This document shows positions 1-10,137 of a stretch of 64,000 bases of DNA, piece by piece. The stretch covers positions 2,210,001-2,274,000 of the forward strand of contig BSDZ01000019.1 of assembly GCA_030268105.1 (NCBI GenBank), in the 5' to 3' direction. A program made the position numbers and the translations under genes. The first letter of the stretch is position 1; every line of letters begins with the position of its first letter. This DNA comes from Volvox africanus. Its lineage: Eukaryota > Chlorophyta > Chlorophyceae > Chlamydomonadales > Volvocaceae. The notes under the pieces are model-generated. The model saw nothing but the letters and a program-made list of their open reading frames with translations, had not been told where the DNA came from and did not search any database.

Positions 1-923
1 TATCTTCTACTTTGCATGGGGATACGGCCGAAAAAAGAGGCGAGCCGAAATGTGGCAAAACATCCTCTGGCCCTGAACGGCCCCAGCCTTCAACTATACT
101 CCCAATTGAATCGTTATGAAAGAGCTTGGGGTACCAACGTATCATTCACGTGTATGGTAGGGAGGATTCATCGGGTTTACACCTTGACCGGAACAAAGTT
201 CACTAGTTGCTCTGAAGTCCTCTGAACCTCCTAAGCAAGTATACAGGTAAAAAAAAGAACACGCCAAGTTTCGGAATACCAATTGCAAACCCATTTCCCT
301 TAGAAATGCGTGCATTAAGGCAGCGGGGCTAATGCCTTCCGATTACAGGCGGTACAGTTACTGGAGTTAGGCCTGAAGGAACACGCTCGCAAGCGTGCAA
401 AACGCTTCTCATGAGATTTTAGTTTCTTAGATGAATGGATCTGCCCGCCAATTAATGTCCAAGCTGAGTGAAGGCAAGTGGCCACGTTGGCCCAAACTGT
501 ACCCTCGCTTGGGGTTTGGACAAGGATTCCCAAGCACAGTGAAGCTTTGTCGCATTATCAAGTTGTCAATGTTCCAATATATAGCGCTTGCAAATTTGAT
601 TTGGAGGCGACAATCAATCATTGCCGAAAGCAATCCATACGACACCACGTGAATCGCTTTGCAAGGGAAAACTTAAGGATAAAATACAAAAAAGAATACT
701 ATATATCTTCCTATCCTTCCGGCCCATGAGGGATGTCTTTTCCTTAGTCGAAGCTTGTCTGGCGCCAATCGAAGCGCACCGGACGAGGCCGCGGTTTGGC
801 CTGCGGCTCGATCGCTTACGCATGCATTTAACGGCACTTCATATTTTCTCCCACAAAAGTTAACTTTTCAAGACCGTCCAACTTCTGTTCGTGCCGATGA
901 CAGGAGCGAGGCACGTTAGCTAG
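1..923. other. No gene recognised
   Basis: Short open frames occur on both strands but none shows a domain, a splice-consistent extension or a recognisable protein. The last 100 to 200 bases before position 924 presumably hold the promoter and 5' leader of the small gene that follows. No clear TATA box was picked out. Confidence 0.4.
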
Positions 924-2566
924 ATGTTGCAACGCGTTACTGCGTCGCATAGCGATATAACATGTGCAACGTATGTGCTGTGCAGACACGAATCGACAAC
1001 TTTGCCAGGCTCCGTTGCATGTGACGGCAAGCCCTTGCAGAAACGCGTTCACTCTGATAGTGCAACCCTACTCGGCCTCTTACTTGCGCGCGTTGAACAG
1101 CAGCTTGCCATGTCCAAGGCATTGTCTAGCCACCTCGATGGGCTGCTCTTGCAGGTAAGGTGGGGCGACGGCCGCGACAGGCCAACGGCGTTAGGCTGAC
1201 GCACGTCTTTTTCCATTTTGTTTTTGCACGTCATTATAAGATCCGTCCTGCAGTGCTCCTTGCTCCAAATAACGTAGGGTTGAGCACTTTATCGTGTGAC
1301 CACATCCTGTTACCACACTGACACCGTCCACAGGCGCAAAGTACGGAGACCTTGATTAACGCAGCTCTCAAGGCCCTTGATTCTCGCAGCAAAAAATCAC
1401 GGACAAGCGGAGATCATAGCGCGGTCTCGAAGGACCCTGCTGTCACGTCAGAACCGCTTTCTTCAGGCAGCTCAGCTCTTTCGGCAGCTCCGGCGATCGT
1501 CAATAAGGCTCCTGAAGCTGCGGCATCTCCCAAGCCGCGGACTCAGCAACTCAAGGCCCACCCGGTGAAATCCCGGTTGATGAAATACCGCTCGGCCAAG
1601 GCGCAGCCTATAATAGCAGCGGCCTGCATGCCATCATTGCATTCACCTACTTCGTCGACGTTTGTAAACCCTGCTACACAGCCGGTAATGCCGGTAATGC
1701 CGGATTCAATTACAGCACTCCCAACCGTTGGTAACGTTCGACAAGCTCAAATACTAGCCGCTCAGTCGCTGCTGGCACAGACCAGTATTGTGGGTCAGCT
1801 AAACCCCAAATGGCAGTCATTACTTGCGACAGCAGCTATGGCGACGCTGTGTGGTTCCAACTCCCAACATCCGGCCGCGCCAGGTCAGGCGCCTCAAGCT
1901 CTGCTGCAACCCCTTTTGATATCCATTCAGCCGTGGGCCGCGCAGGCGCCCGCACCGAGAGAGGCTTCGGAACCGCTTATCAGCTGCGTTGTCAGCCCGA
2001 GCTCGTCCTCCTTTGCTGCACCAAACGGTATTGTTGCCGCAGCTGCATCCCCAACCGGAAGCTGTCTCGTCCCCGAGTCGGCGTCACAACCTTTGCAATA
2101 CACCCTGCATTGCGGTGACGAGTCTCGTTGTGCCATCTTCGCCCAGGCGGGACGGAGTTTGCAGCCGCTCGGCACGGCCGATGCTGAAGGCCTCACGGGT
2201 GTTGACGACCCGTTAAGTTGGGCAGCTGCGGCCATCTGTGCCGCGGCGGGGAGTGCAGCGGACCCCAAGACTGCGGCTGCCGCAGAGACTCCCGGCAGCC
2301 AAAGCTATTGTCACCTCGGCGATAGTGTATCATCTCCCAGATGCAGGACTGGTAAGGCAGAGTGTGACTCTAGCGGGATCCAGCGGTGCCTGTCAGCGGC
2401 CCCGGTAATCAGGGGCCATGGAGGGAACAGTGGCCGGGTACGGAAGGTACTTAGTCGCAGCGGCAGCAGCAGCAGCACGACCACCACCGATGCGTCCTCG
2501 GTTCTCACCCCAGTGGCGGCGTCGAGCAGCTTCGCAAAGAACGGGATTGAAGGAGTGTGTGTGTGA
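924..2566 (+). CDS. Orphan Ala/Ser-rich protein, two exons
   Basis: I do not recognise this protein. Exon 1 (924-1154) starts at an ATG preceded directly by an in-frame TAG and ends CAG|GTAAGG. Exon 2 (1334-2566) starts after CACAG, keeps phase 0 and ends at TGA, giving about 487 residues. Residues about 49 to 95, across the junction, are leucine- and alanine-rich with regular charged positions and could form an amphipathic helix or coiled coil. The rest is low-complexity Ser, Ala, Pro and Gln, with a Lys/Arg-rich patch early in exon 2 and a Ser/Thr run near the end. There is no signal peptide or membrane segment. The matching splice phases and the long open second exon argue that it is real. 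A different 5' end or further exons remain possible. Confidence 0.45.
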
Positions 2567-2755
2567 AGGACTGCGTCTGCAGCTTTTACCCTTTTCCGAT
2601 TTGTGCGCCAGGAGGATTCCAATACTTAATATAATGAGGTAGGTGACATGGTGCGTTGAGGAAATTTACCTCTGACGAGCGTGACGAGGGTCTGCATGGA
2701 GCTAACAACCCGTGTAGTACGCTGTTGATCATTCGGTAGGGCGCAGAGGGAAGCA

Positions 2756-2760
2756 TGTAA
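2756..2760 (+). terminator. TGTAA polyadenylation signal
   Basis: TGTAA is the usual polyadenylation signal in volvocine algae. This copy lies about 190 bases after the stop of the orphan gene, a normal 3' UTR length for these algae. The assignment rests on position only. Confidence 0.4.
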
Positions 2761-2950
2761 CAGTTTGCATGCCGACGGAGTTCTGGTTGCCATGCGAATG
2801 TATGTATATGTGCAGCGGGTCTAGGAGGTGCTCTTCTTATGGCACGGCACCCGGTAACGATTCCAACGAGGGAATTTCAATTCTCTTGGGCAGGGCTGTG
2901 CAGCACATCCGGTGCAGAACGTTTTATTAGGTCAGAGCCTTTTGTCAGTT

Positions 2951-2980
2951 AAAACCCTCAAACCCTCAAACCCTGAACCC
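2951..2980. repeat. Degenerate telomere-like tract (CCCTCAAA)n
   Basis: Three to four imperfect units of ACCCTCAA followed by CCCTGAACCC. It resembles a decayed interstitial telomere repeat of the CCCTAAA type, but it is too short to prove that origin. Confidence 0.35.
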
Positions 2981-3413
2981 ATAAATAGCTGTTGTTGAAA
3001 AGGAGCCGGCTCGACAGCTGACCATGGCTGTGGGCGGAGCGCATCTTTACGAGTGATAAATACCAATCCTACCCCGTGGATTTATTCCGCGGGGACTCAT
3101 CTTTTGCCTTAGCTATGTAGATGTATACACCGGCCCACTGGTTCAAGGCCGCACTGCGACTGGTGCGGTCGCCTTTGTGTTCTTTAAATGAATGTCCGCA
3201 ATTGCCTGAGGATGAGTGTATCTTCCTGGCATCTCCGCCGCTGAACCAACCCAACCCAGCCCAACCCAGCCCGGCGGCTTTCAGAGTTCACAAACTTTTT
3301 GTCACGTTTAACCAATCGACGTCAGCCACTTGCTCTGCTGAGATGCAGCACGATACCCGCGAAGAAGCGCCGAGCGTTAGAAGATTTTTGTTGGCATACG
3401 CTGGGCGGGCGGC

Positions 3414-3828
3414 TGTTGTATATGGTACCCACGAAGGGTGGTATCAAAAGATACCGGTTGTTGTGCCAGAGCCCGATTAAGTAGAGCCGCCGACTAGGTC
3501 GTACTTGAGAGGCCTCGAACCGGGCGTGACCTTCAGAAGTCACCACTACAACCGGAGATTCAGTGAACCAGGAACCAGATGTTCCACCATTTACCATTCA
3601 GGCGGTAAATGGCCCATTCCATACAGGTTATGGAGTAACCGACAGGTTCGGATGTTTCAGGAAGTCGGTTAGTATTGGTCGTCGACAGCCGAGACCAAAT
3701 CCACAAATCGAATGCCAGATGGAAACATGAAACAGTTAATATGATAATTAAATATATTATATTATAAAATAATAAACAGATAATTATTATATCTTAATGA
3801 ATTACCGAAATGCATTAAGGATACAACA
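3414..3828 (-). repeat. 3' LTR
   Basis: A 415-bp repeat that I read as the same as the copy at 10155-10569. It begins TGTTGTAT and ends ATACAACA, so the termini are an 8-bp inverted repeat with the TG...CA ends that integrases process. An AT-rich block of about 60 bases lies at 3738-3798, near the 5' end of the LTR as transcribed. It could hold TATA-like promoter elements. Confidence 0.95.
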
Positions 3829-3830
3829 AT

Positions 3831-3842
3831 TGTTCCCCCTCT
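3831..3842 (-). other. Polypurine tract
   Basis: On the minus strand this reads AGAGGGGGAACA and lies two bases from the 3' LTR. It is the expected primer for plus-strand DNA synthesis during reverse transcription. Confidence 0.75.
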
Positions 3843-3897
3843 AGATGCAGCGTCCCGATGCATAAGAAGAGAGCAGACAGGTTGAAGTAGGACAGCG

Positions 3898-6618
3898 TCA
3901 GAGAGGTCCGTCCTTAGACTGTGCCCGCAGCCTAGCTTCATCAAGCAGGGGTTTCATGTCAGGGGTGAAGTTACGTGCCGGTTCCCAGCTATTGTGCTCA
4001 GATGAATACCCAGACCATTTAACCAGGTACTCATGCACATTGCGCTTACGCCTGCCCTTGCCAACGCGTCGTGCACGGTAATCTAGGATACGTTCGACAG
4101 CATACAGGGTCTGCTTACCCGATAACCAGGTAGAGGGATTAGCTTCCGTAACAGGAGGGATGCTATCGTTAGCCTCAGGCAGAGTACCCCGATATGGACG
4201 TACGAGAGATACATGAAATGTGGGATGAATGCGTAGGTCAGATGGGAGTTGTAACTCTACAGCCACCGACCCTACCATGCGTACGACAGGATAAGGCCCC
4301 ACAAAGCGCGGTAATAACTTGCGAGACCCATCAGCCAGGGAACGAAGGTTCTTCGTGCTCAACATAACCAGCTGGCCCTTGGTGAACGTGACGTCCTTTT
4401 TGGACTTGTTATAATAGTCCATAGCCCGTTGCTGTGCAGCTTCCAGGCAAGCTTTAGCGTCAGTTAGTCGGGACACGAAAGACTTAGCAAACGTTTTTGC
4501 AGCTGGAACATTTACGTCCAACTCCCGCCAAACAGGCAAAGCAGGGTTAAAACCGTAATTCAGGAAAAACGGACTATTACCAACGGACCGGTTAGTAGCG
4601 TTATTAATGGCAAACTCAGCAGCGGCTAGGTAGGTATCCCATGCAGTAGGGGTGCGTCCTGCAAAGTTACGGAGCATATCACCCAGGGCACGGTTAACAC
4701 GCTCTGTTTGCCCATCAGATTGGGGGTGGTAGGCGGTGGACAGGTTCACCCGCATTCCTACCAGAGTCCCCAGGGCGCCCCAAAACTTACTTGCAAATTG
4801 AGTGCCGCGGTCAGATACCACGGACTTGGGGACCCCATGCAAACGTACCACATTGTCGAAAAATAGACGGGCCGTTTGCTCAGCTGTGCAGGATGATGTC
4901 GTGGGGGCCAGGTGGACCATCTTGGTGAAACGGTCGACCAGGACCAGCACGGCATCGTATCCTCCCTCAGTTTTGGGCAGCGCAACAATAAAGTCCATAG
5001 AGACGCTTTCCCACGGAGCGTCAGGAATAGGAAGAGGTTGGAGATGCCCATGTGCTTTACCAGACTGGGCCTTATTGCGCTGGCACAGGTCGCAACAGAG
5101 GACATAATTTTCGGTGTCCTTAGCCATGCGGGGCCACCAGAATTGACGCCGCAAAAGCTCTAGTAACCGCGTGCAGCCAGGATGCCCAGCAAGAGGGCCG
5201 TCATGAAAACGTGAGAGAAGTTCACGACGTAATGAATCGTCGTTAGGTACGACAATCTGACGGTGGGATCCTTCCGATCGGATCCATAAGCCATGCTCCT
5301 GTACCAAGTGCCCCGTGTTGTTGTGAATTGTGAACCACGGGTCGGCTGCATAAGCCTGTTTCAAGCGCTTGGTAAAATCGGAGGGCACGAAGTTAGGTTT
5401 TGCCTGAGACCTACTCCGTGTGCTTACCGCCAGAATGGCTGCATGCAGTGAGGGGTGCCTACTGAGAGCATCAGCTATGTTAAGTGAGCCGCTCAGGTAC
5501 TCCCAATCAAAGTTAAACCGTGCCAGGTATTCCATCCAGCGGGCCTGGCGTCGGTTAAGGGAGGGCACACCTTGCAGAAACGTAAGGGGTTTGTGATCAG
5601 TCTTGAGGGCAAAAGGCCGGCCCTCAAGGTAACATCGCCATTCCTTCAAGGCATGTAGGACCGCCAGAAATTCCTGTTCCCCAGTGGTATAACGGGTTTC
5701 AGCCCCCGAAAACTTCTTACTCGTATATGCAATGGGGCGTCCCTGCTGCAACAGAACTGCCCCCGTCCCATGTATAGATGCATCAGTTATGACCTCTACA
5801 CGGAACGGCAATGAGTAGTCAGGGAAGTGCAGGATAATATCATCAGAGATAGCACGCTTCAAAGCATCAAAAGCTTCTTGGCATGCGGGGGTCCAGGCCT
5901 CAGGTGAAGAGAAGGCTCCCTTACGTGTGAGGTTTGTTAGCGGTGCAGCAATGACTGAGTAGCGCTCTATGAACTTACGAAAGTAGTTGGTCAGGCCCAA
6001 AAACTTACGCAGTTCCTGAAGGTTGGAGGGCACTGGCCAATCCCGAACAACAGCAGTTTTCCTGGGGTCCATCCGTATGCCACCCTGAGACACTATATGC
6101 CCCAGATACTCCACCTGTGGTTGTGCCCAGTGGCACTTAGAACGCTTAGCATACAGCTGCTCACGCCGCAGAACCTCAAAGACCAGGCGGAGGTGTTGTA
6201 TGTGCTCCTCACGGGTCTTTGAAAACACCAGGATATCGTCCAGATAACAGATGACGAATTTGTCGATGTATGGCCTGAAGATGCGGTCCATGACGGCTTG
6301 GAACGTTGCAGGGGCGTTCGTCAGTCCGAAACTAAGGACGGTATATTCAAAATGGCCAAACGGCGTACGGAAAGCCGTTTTAGGGATGTCAGATTCTGCT
6401 ATACGAATCTGATTATACCCCTGCTGGAGGTCAATAGAGCTAAAGAATGCAGAATCTTTTAGCTTATCCAGCAGATCATCGACACGTGGGAGGGGGTAAC
6501 GGTTCTTAACTGTTGCGGCATTTAACCCCCTATAGTCAATGCACATTCGCAGAGTCCCATCCTTCTTTCCCACAAACAGAATAGGGGCGGAGTATGGGGA
6601 TGTGCTTGGCCGTATCAT
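3898..6618 (-). CDS. pol: Retrotransposon pol: RT, RNase H, integrase, chromodomain
   Basis: A 906-residue frame. Reverse transcriptase comes first, with the catalytic YLDD at residues 125-128 and the earlier Asp at 63. RNase H follows, with Asp279 in ITDAS, acidic residues near 314 and Asp341. Integrase has a zinc-binding H472, H479, C509, C512 set and the acidic triad D542, D603, E639, with the standard 35-residue spacing between the last two. The end, about 838-895, is a chromodomain with EYLVKWSGY and a SWEP motif. No stop interrupts this part. It lacks the first strands of RT, which lie in the neighbouring frame upstream at 6536-7969. The ATG at 6618 is therefore probably not a true start, and the protein would normally be part of a gag-pol polyprotein. 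Confidence 0.9.
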   Translation of the reverse strand: MIRPSTSPYSAPILFVGKKDGTLRMCIDYRGLNAATVKNRYPLPRVDDLLDKLKDSAFFSSIDLQQGYNQIRIAESDIPKTAFRTPFGHFEYTVLSFGLTNAPATFQAVMDRIFRPYIDKFVICYLDDILVFSKTREEHIQHLRLVFEVLRREQLYAKRSKCHWAQPQVEYLGHIVSQGGIRMDPRKTAVVRDWPVPSNLQELRKFLGLTNYFRKFIERYSVIAAPLTNLTRKGAFSSPEAWTPACQEAFDALKRAISDDIILHFPDYSLPFRVEVITDASIHGTGAVLLQQGRPIAYTSKKFSGAETRYTTGEQEFLAVLHALKEWRCYLEGRPFALKTDHKPLTFLQGVPSLNRRQARWMEYLARFNFDWEYLSGSLNIADALSRHPSLHAAILAVSTRSRSQAKPNFVPSDFTKRLKQAYAADPWFTIHNNTGHLVQEHGLWIRSEGSHRQIVVPNDDSLRRELLSRFHDGPLAGHPGCTRLLELLRRQFWWPRMAKDTENYVLCCDLCQRNKAQSGKAHGHLQPLPIPDAPWESVSMDFIVALPKTEGGYDAVLVLVDRFTKMVHLAPTTSSCTAEQTARLFFDNVVRLHGVPKSVVSDRGTQFASKFWGALGTLVGMRVNLSTAYHPQSDGQTERVNRALGDMLRNFAGRTPTAWDTYLAAAEFAINNATNRSVGNSPFFLNYGFNPALPVWRELDVNVPAAKTFAKSFVSRLTDAKACLEAAQQRAMDYYNKSKKDVTFTKGQLVMLSTKNLRSLADGSRKLLPRFVGPYPVVRMVGSVAVELQLPSDLRIHPTFHVSLVRPYRGTLPEANDSIPPVTEANPSTWLSGKQTLYAVERILDYRARRVGKGRRKRNVHEYLVKWSGYSSEHNSWEPARNFTPDMKPLLDEARLRAQSKDGPL

Positions 6619-7969
6619 ACCTTTTTTTCAGCAGCTCAGTAACCTGTCGTTTGACCTCGTCCAGCTCCAAGGGGCTTAGCCGATACATGGGGCGGGAAAC
6701 GGGTACTGCACCAGGCACCAAAGGTATGGTGTGATCCACAGGCCGCATTGGAGGCTTACCAGGGACCTCCTGGAATATATCTGCATATTCCTGTAACAGG
6801 GCCTCAAGCTCAGGGTCAGTGGCATCAGCTGGGATAGAAGTTGCATTCAGGTGCAACTTGGGCCGTACTAGTAAAGCATGGGCCCCCTTGCGAATCATGC
6901 GAACTGCTGCTTTTCTGCCAACAACTTCAGGTTCAGTGTGCTGACAGATAGCAGTGGTTGCATAATTAAAGCAAGGCGCAGGTGTCATCTGATCTGGTGG
7001 CTGTCCGGCAGTAGTAAAGGGTACCTTGCAGACTAGATTCCCCTTGCGCAGGCGCAAAGATTTAGCCTCATAGTCAAGGACAGCCCCATACTGTGCTAGC
7101 GTGGAAGAACCCAAGATATACGTGGCAGCGTCAGTTAGCTCAGGCAACACGTATGGGCGGACATTTAACCTTAAAGGACCTGCAGATAGACGAAGATTAA
7201 CCTGCCCCAAGATAGCCTGCTTACCCCCATCAGCAAGGGTAACTTCTGACCAGGAGCATGGGCTAGGTTTCAGGCCAAGCTGCGTAACCACTGAAGCCGA
7301 AATGAAATCATCACTGGCTCCAGAGTCGGCTAGGGCGGTGAACGTACGACCTGCCGTACTTACGGTGATCAGAGGTACGCCAGCACCTATCAGGGCAGCA
7401 GCTTTAGGCAAGCAGAGAACTGAAATACAGGGTTCAGTCTCAGGCAAGCCCTCCTGAACCGATTTAGGAGCAGCAAACCAGACGTCAACAGAGTATGGGC
7501 TTCCAGGGAGTTGAACAACCTCACCTGCCATATCAAGGCTATGGAAAAGAGCCGTCCCTGGATTAAACCTTAAGACCCGTTGCATTCCCGACAGAAAAGA
7601 AGGGTTGCGTCGGGACACATACTCAGGCAGCAAGATGCATGCTGAGGTATCAGGGTGTTGACGTTTGCATGCCCTAAAGAGAGCTAATTGCTTCTGTAGC
7701 TCGCAGAGTGAAGAGGGAGTGAACAAGATAGTATGCCCACCCAAGTTAGCGGAGGATAGGGGGCGACCTTGAGGCTCAAACAGATTACAAAAGCCATCAA
7801 AGCCGGCACGGACAGTTCGTGCATCAAAAGAAAAACGTCTCCCTATCACCTGCTCCACTTGGTTTAAAACAGAGGGCAAAAGAGCCCGTACTGCACGGCA
7901 CTTTGCTACCATCTGGCCCACAGCAAAGACCCCAGGTGGTGATCCCTCTATACCAGCCTGGGCAAGTTC
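6536..7969 (-). CDS. pol: Retrotransposon pol, 5' part: extra domain, protease, start of RT
   Basis: This frame is open from the codon after the gag UAG to a TGA at 6536. Counting from the GTG at 7921, residues 1-150 form a segment I cannot name. The aspartic protease follows, with the active-site DSGAS at 199-203. The last part is the entry to reverse transcriptase (PMYRLSPLELDEV...). At 6622-6628 the minus strand carries seven A residues. Beyond this run the RT sequence continues in another frame (3898-6618), so the last 27 or so codons here are out of frame and not real RT. Restoring phase needs a +1 shift or loss of one A. This part shares the frame of gag, so it could be reached by reading through the UAG. 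Confidence 0.8.
   Translation of the reverse strand, partial: ELAQAGIEGSPPGVFAVGQMVAKCRAVRALLPSVLNQVEQVIGRRFSFDARTVRAGFDGFCNLFEPQGRPLSSANLGGHTILFTPSSLCELQKQLALFRACKRQHPDTSACILLPEYVSRRNPSFLSGMQRVLRFNPGTALFHSLDMAGEVVQLPGSPYSVDVWFAAPKSVQEGLPETEPCISVLCLPKAAALIGAGVPLITVSTAGRTFTALADSGASDDFISASVVTQLGLKPSPCSWSEVTLADGGKQAILGQVNLRLSAGPLRLNVRPYVLPELTDAATYILGSSTLAQYGAVLDYEAKSLRLRKGNLVCKVPFTTAGQPPDQMTPAPCFNYATTAICQHTEPEVVGRKAAVRMIRKGAHALLVRPKLHLNATSIPADATDPELEALLQEYADIFQEVPGKPPMRPVDHTIPLVPGAVPVSRPMYRLSPLELDEVKRQVTELLKKRYDTAKHIPILRPYSVCGKEGWDSANVH
6622..6628 (-). other. A7 run with +1 frame slip in RT
   Basis: The pol reading frame changes at this homopolymer. A -1 slip would meet a stop within a few codons, so only +1 or -2 keeps RT open. 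The break is inside the RT domain, so a mutation or a sequencing/assembly error is more likely than a programmed shift. Confidence 0.7.
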
Positions 7970-7972
7970 CTA
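7970..7972 (-). other. In-frame UAG between gag and pol
   Basis: The only stop between gag and the protease frame, in the context CAC TAG GAA CTT. It may be a suppressed stop that sets the gag to gag-pol ratio, or a point mutation of a sense codon such as CAG. Confidence 0.6.
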
Positions 7973-9349
7973 GTGGTCCTTACCCTTATTTTTCTCCGCC
8001 CCCAGCATTGGGCAGGAGTCAACCCTATGTTGGTCGGAACCGCAACGGAGGCACATCCCATGTTGTTTACGGAAATGGAACTCCCGTCTAGTACATTTGA
8101 ATGTGGTTAAATATTCCGCTAGGTTCTGCTTGGGCCCCTTCTTCTGCACGTGGCCCCCTTTTGGGGCCAAGTGCCTCCCCTGCTGTCCGCCGCCCCTCTT
8201 AGACTTACCGGCGCCCTTAACCTGCCGCGGCTGATCCTCGTGCCCGGTGATGCCTGGACGAACGGATGCAGCCCGCGGTTTTTTGGTCGGGGGCGCCGGG
8301 GTCTCCTCGTCAGGGTCGTCGCAGGCCATGTCCTGTACCGACAGCATGTTCATTTTGGGACGGGCCAGTTTGTCAGATTCCCGTCGGGCCAGTAACCTAA
8401 GTTCAGCTCCCAGGGAGAACTGAACCAAGTCTGTATATGACTTAAAGGTTTTACCCGACAGGTCAGTTGCACAGTCCCCACTAAGGTCGGATGAGAGGCC
8501 CTGCTGAAACCAAAACACACGCTCACTATCAGACAGGTCCGCAATGGGCGTGACAAGAGCCTCAAAGCGGCTCTGATAGGCAGAGACAGTTTCTCCAGGG
8601 CGCATGCGATATTTGCCAGCATTTAATTTCAGGCGTGCCTCAGTATCACGTGACTGGACCTGGGGTGCAAAACGGACAAGCAGTGCTTCTAGCAGTTCCT
8701 CAGATGTATAAGAATCCCTTGCGTTAGTCCATTGATCGTGCCATAATCTTGCCGCGCCTTCAAAGGCAGTGGCCAAGAAAAGACGGCGCGTAGAGTCCTG
8801 TTGACCCCCACGGGCTGTGGCAAAGTAGTTCCTAACATTACGGACAAAGGCCCGTGTTAGAGGCGCAGCAACTCGTCCTAAATCAGAAAGCTTAACATCC
8901 ATAGGGATATTCAGCTTAGGCACTGCGATCGCTATTTTTATCACCTCGTCCTCATGTCCAGTATGAGGAGGCCCAGGTGGCCTGGAAGAGGTGCCCGCAA
9001 CAGCAGCACAAGTTGTTGCGGCAGCAGCGGGAGCCATCCCAGGAATATCCACGGCACCAGGTGTCAAATGGTTTGACACTACAGCAGGGCCATGAACATA
9101 AAAAGGGGATGGGGCATAAATAGGTGATGTAGGTGCCTCAGGGGATGCTGTGCCGCCTTGCCTGGGAATAGGTGAAGGCTGGTTCGGAAGGTCGATACCG
9201 CCTGCCACAGCAGCATTTGGTGGCTGTGTCAACCTAGAGAGCCATTCCCACCTATTCGCTTGGCTAGCATTAGCAGCAATCCGGCCAACAAACTGAAAGG
9301 TGTTGGCAGCAAGAGCCGAGACAGCATTCGCTAAGTTCGAGGCTTGCAT
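7970..9349 (-). CDS. gag: Retrotransposon gag polyprotein
   Basis: A 459-residue protein starting at ATG 9349. The middle (about 170-300) matches the retrotransposon gag capsid family, with RRLFLATAFEGAARLWHDQW and a helical LNAGKYRMRPGETVSAYQSRF stretch. A basic linker follows. The C-terminus has one CCHC zinc knuckle, C-x2-C-x4-H-x4-C, at 433-446, for packaging the RNA. The first 160 residues are Ala/Pro-rich. It ends at a TAG (7970-7972) followed by an open frame in the same register that continues into pol. This is the layout used by elements that make gag-pol by stop-codon readthrough. Confidence 0.9.
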   Translation of the reverse strand: MQASNLANAVSALAANTFQFVGRIAANASQANRWEWLSRLTQPPNAAVAGGIDLPNQPSPIPRQGGTASPEAPTSPIYAPSPFYVHGPAVVSNHLTPGAVDIPGMAPAAAATTCAAVAGTSSRPPGPPHTGHEDEVIKIAIAVPKLNIPMDVKLSDLGRVAAPLTRAFVRNVRNYFATARGGQQDSTRRLFLATAFEGAARLWHDQWTNARDSYTSEELLEALLVRFAPQVQSRDTEARLKLNAGKYRMRPGETVSAYQSRFEALVTPIADLSDSERVFWFQQGLSSDLSGDCATDLSGKTFKSYTDLVQFSLGAELRLLARRESDKLARPKMNMLSVQDMACDDPDEETPAPPTKKPRAASVRPGITGHEDQPRQVKGAGKSKRGGGQQGRHLAPKGGHVQKKGPKQNLAEYLTTFKCTRREFHFRKQHGMCLRCGSDQHRVDSCPMLGAEKNKGKDH

Positions 9350-10137
9350 ATTGTATGCCTGAAAGCCTAACAGATCGAACTGCGAGTGACTGTTCTGGCG
9401 AAAGGCAAAGCAAAGGCAAGGACCAGGGCCTACCCAACGCTTGGATGCCTTCGATGAACTTCAAAAATTTTGAAGTCCGCGCGTGAAGTTGATTTGCGAT
9501 GGATCGGAGTGACTGGGCAGAGGTGCCGCTCCGAAGGGTCTGAGGTGTTGACACTGCAGAAGCACTCACGGCGGTTGGAACAAACACAATACCTTTCAAG
9601 TAATAGAGATATATATGTATTAGTGAAAGCCGAAGTGAATTCACGAAGTCGACTCCTCGTTGGATTCGATGCGAAGGTACTATCGAACCCGCAACTACAG
9701 GGATTCCTCAGCAAAACTGCAATACAAGTTCTAGATAGAAAGCAGTGTTGCAGGAAGATATTACCTAACAGAGAAGGCAGAATTGTCTAGGTCGCGAGCC
9801 ACGTTGACCGCGACTAACTTAGAGATTGACTTTAACAGAAAGCACAGCCAAACTCACAGAGAGCAGGTTCTAAGTGTCACTAGACTAATTTCGTGAATAT
9901 TACAGACCGGTGGTAGCCGCAGCGAAAATGGCGGCGCCCAGCTCCTCAGGCAATGTCTCCATGTCCAGAGGGATGTCGGCAGGAGGAAGATCGTGGTCGA
10001 TGTCCATTTATAAAAGGGCAGCTTGAGTGGCTTGAGCGCGTTGCGCGGTTAGAGTGGCTTGAGCAGTTACCACAGAAAGACTTGAGAAGGCTTGAACGAT
10101 TTCAGCGGAAGACTTGACGAGACGTCCCAGGGAGGAA
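9350..10137 (-). other. Retrotransposon 5' leader
   Basis: About 790 bases between the primer-binding site and the gag ATG, without a convincing frame. Near the LTR end (about 10020-10100) the plus strand carries several copies of a GGCTTGAG-like motif at irregular spacing. A leader of this kind normally holds the RNA packaging signal, but no specific structure was identified. Confidence 0.6.

Larger units (their letters stand above)
2567..3413. other. Intergenic, up to the retrotransposon
   Basis: Holds the probable 3' UTR of the orphan gene, a degenerate CCCTCAAA-type tract at about 2951-2980, and a small tandem CCCAACCCAG repeat at about 3245-3272. An open frame from 3121 runs into the left LTR but has no recognisable product. 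Confidence 0.35.
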
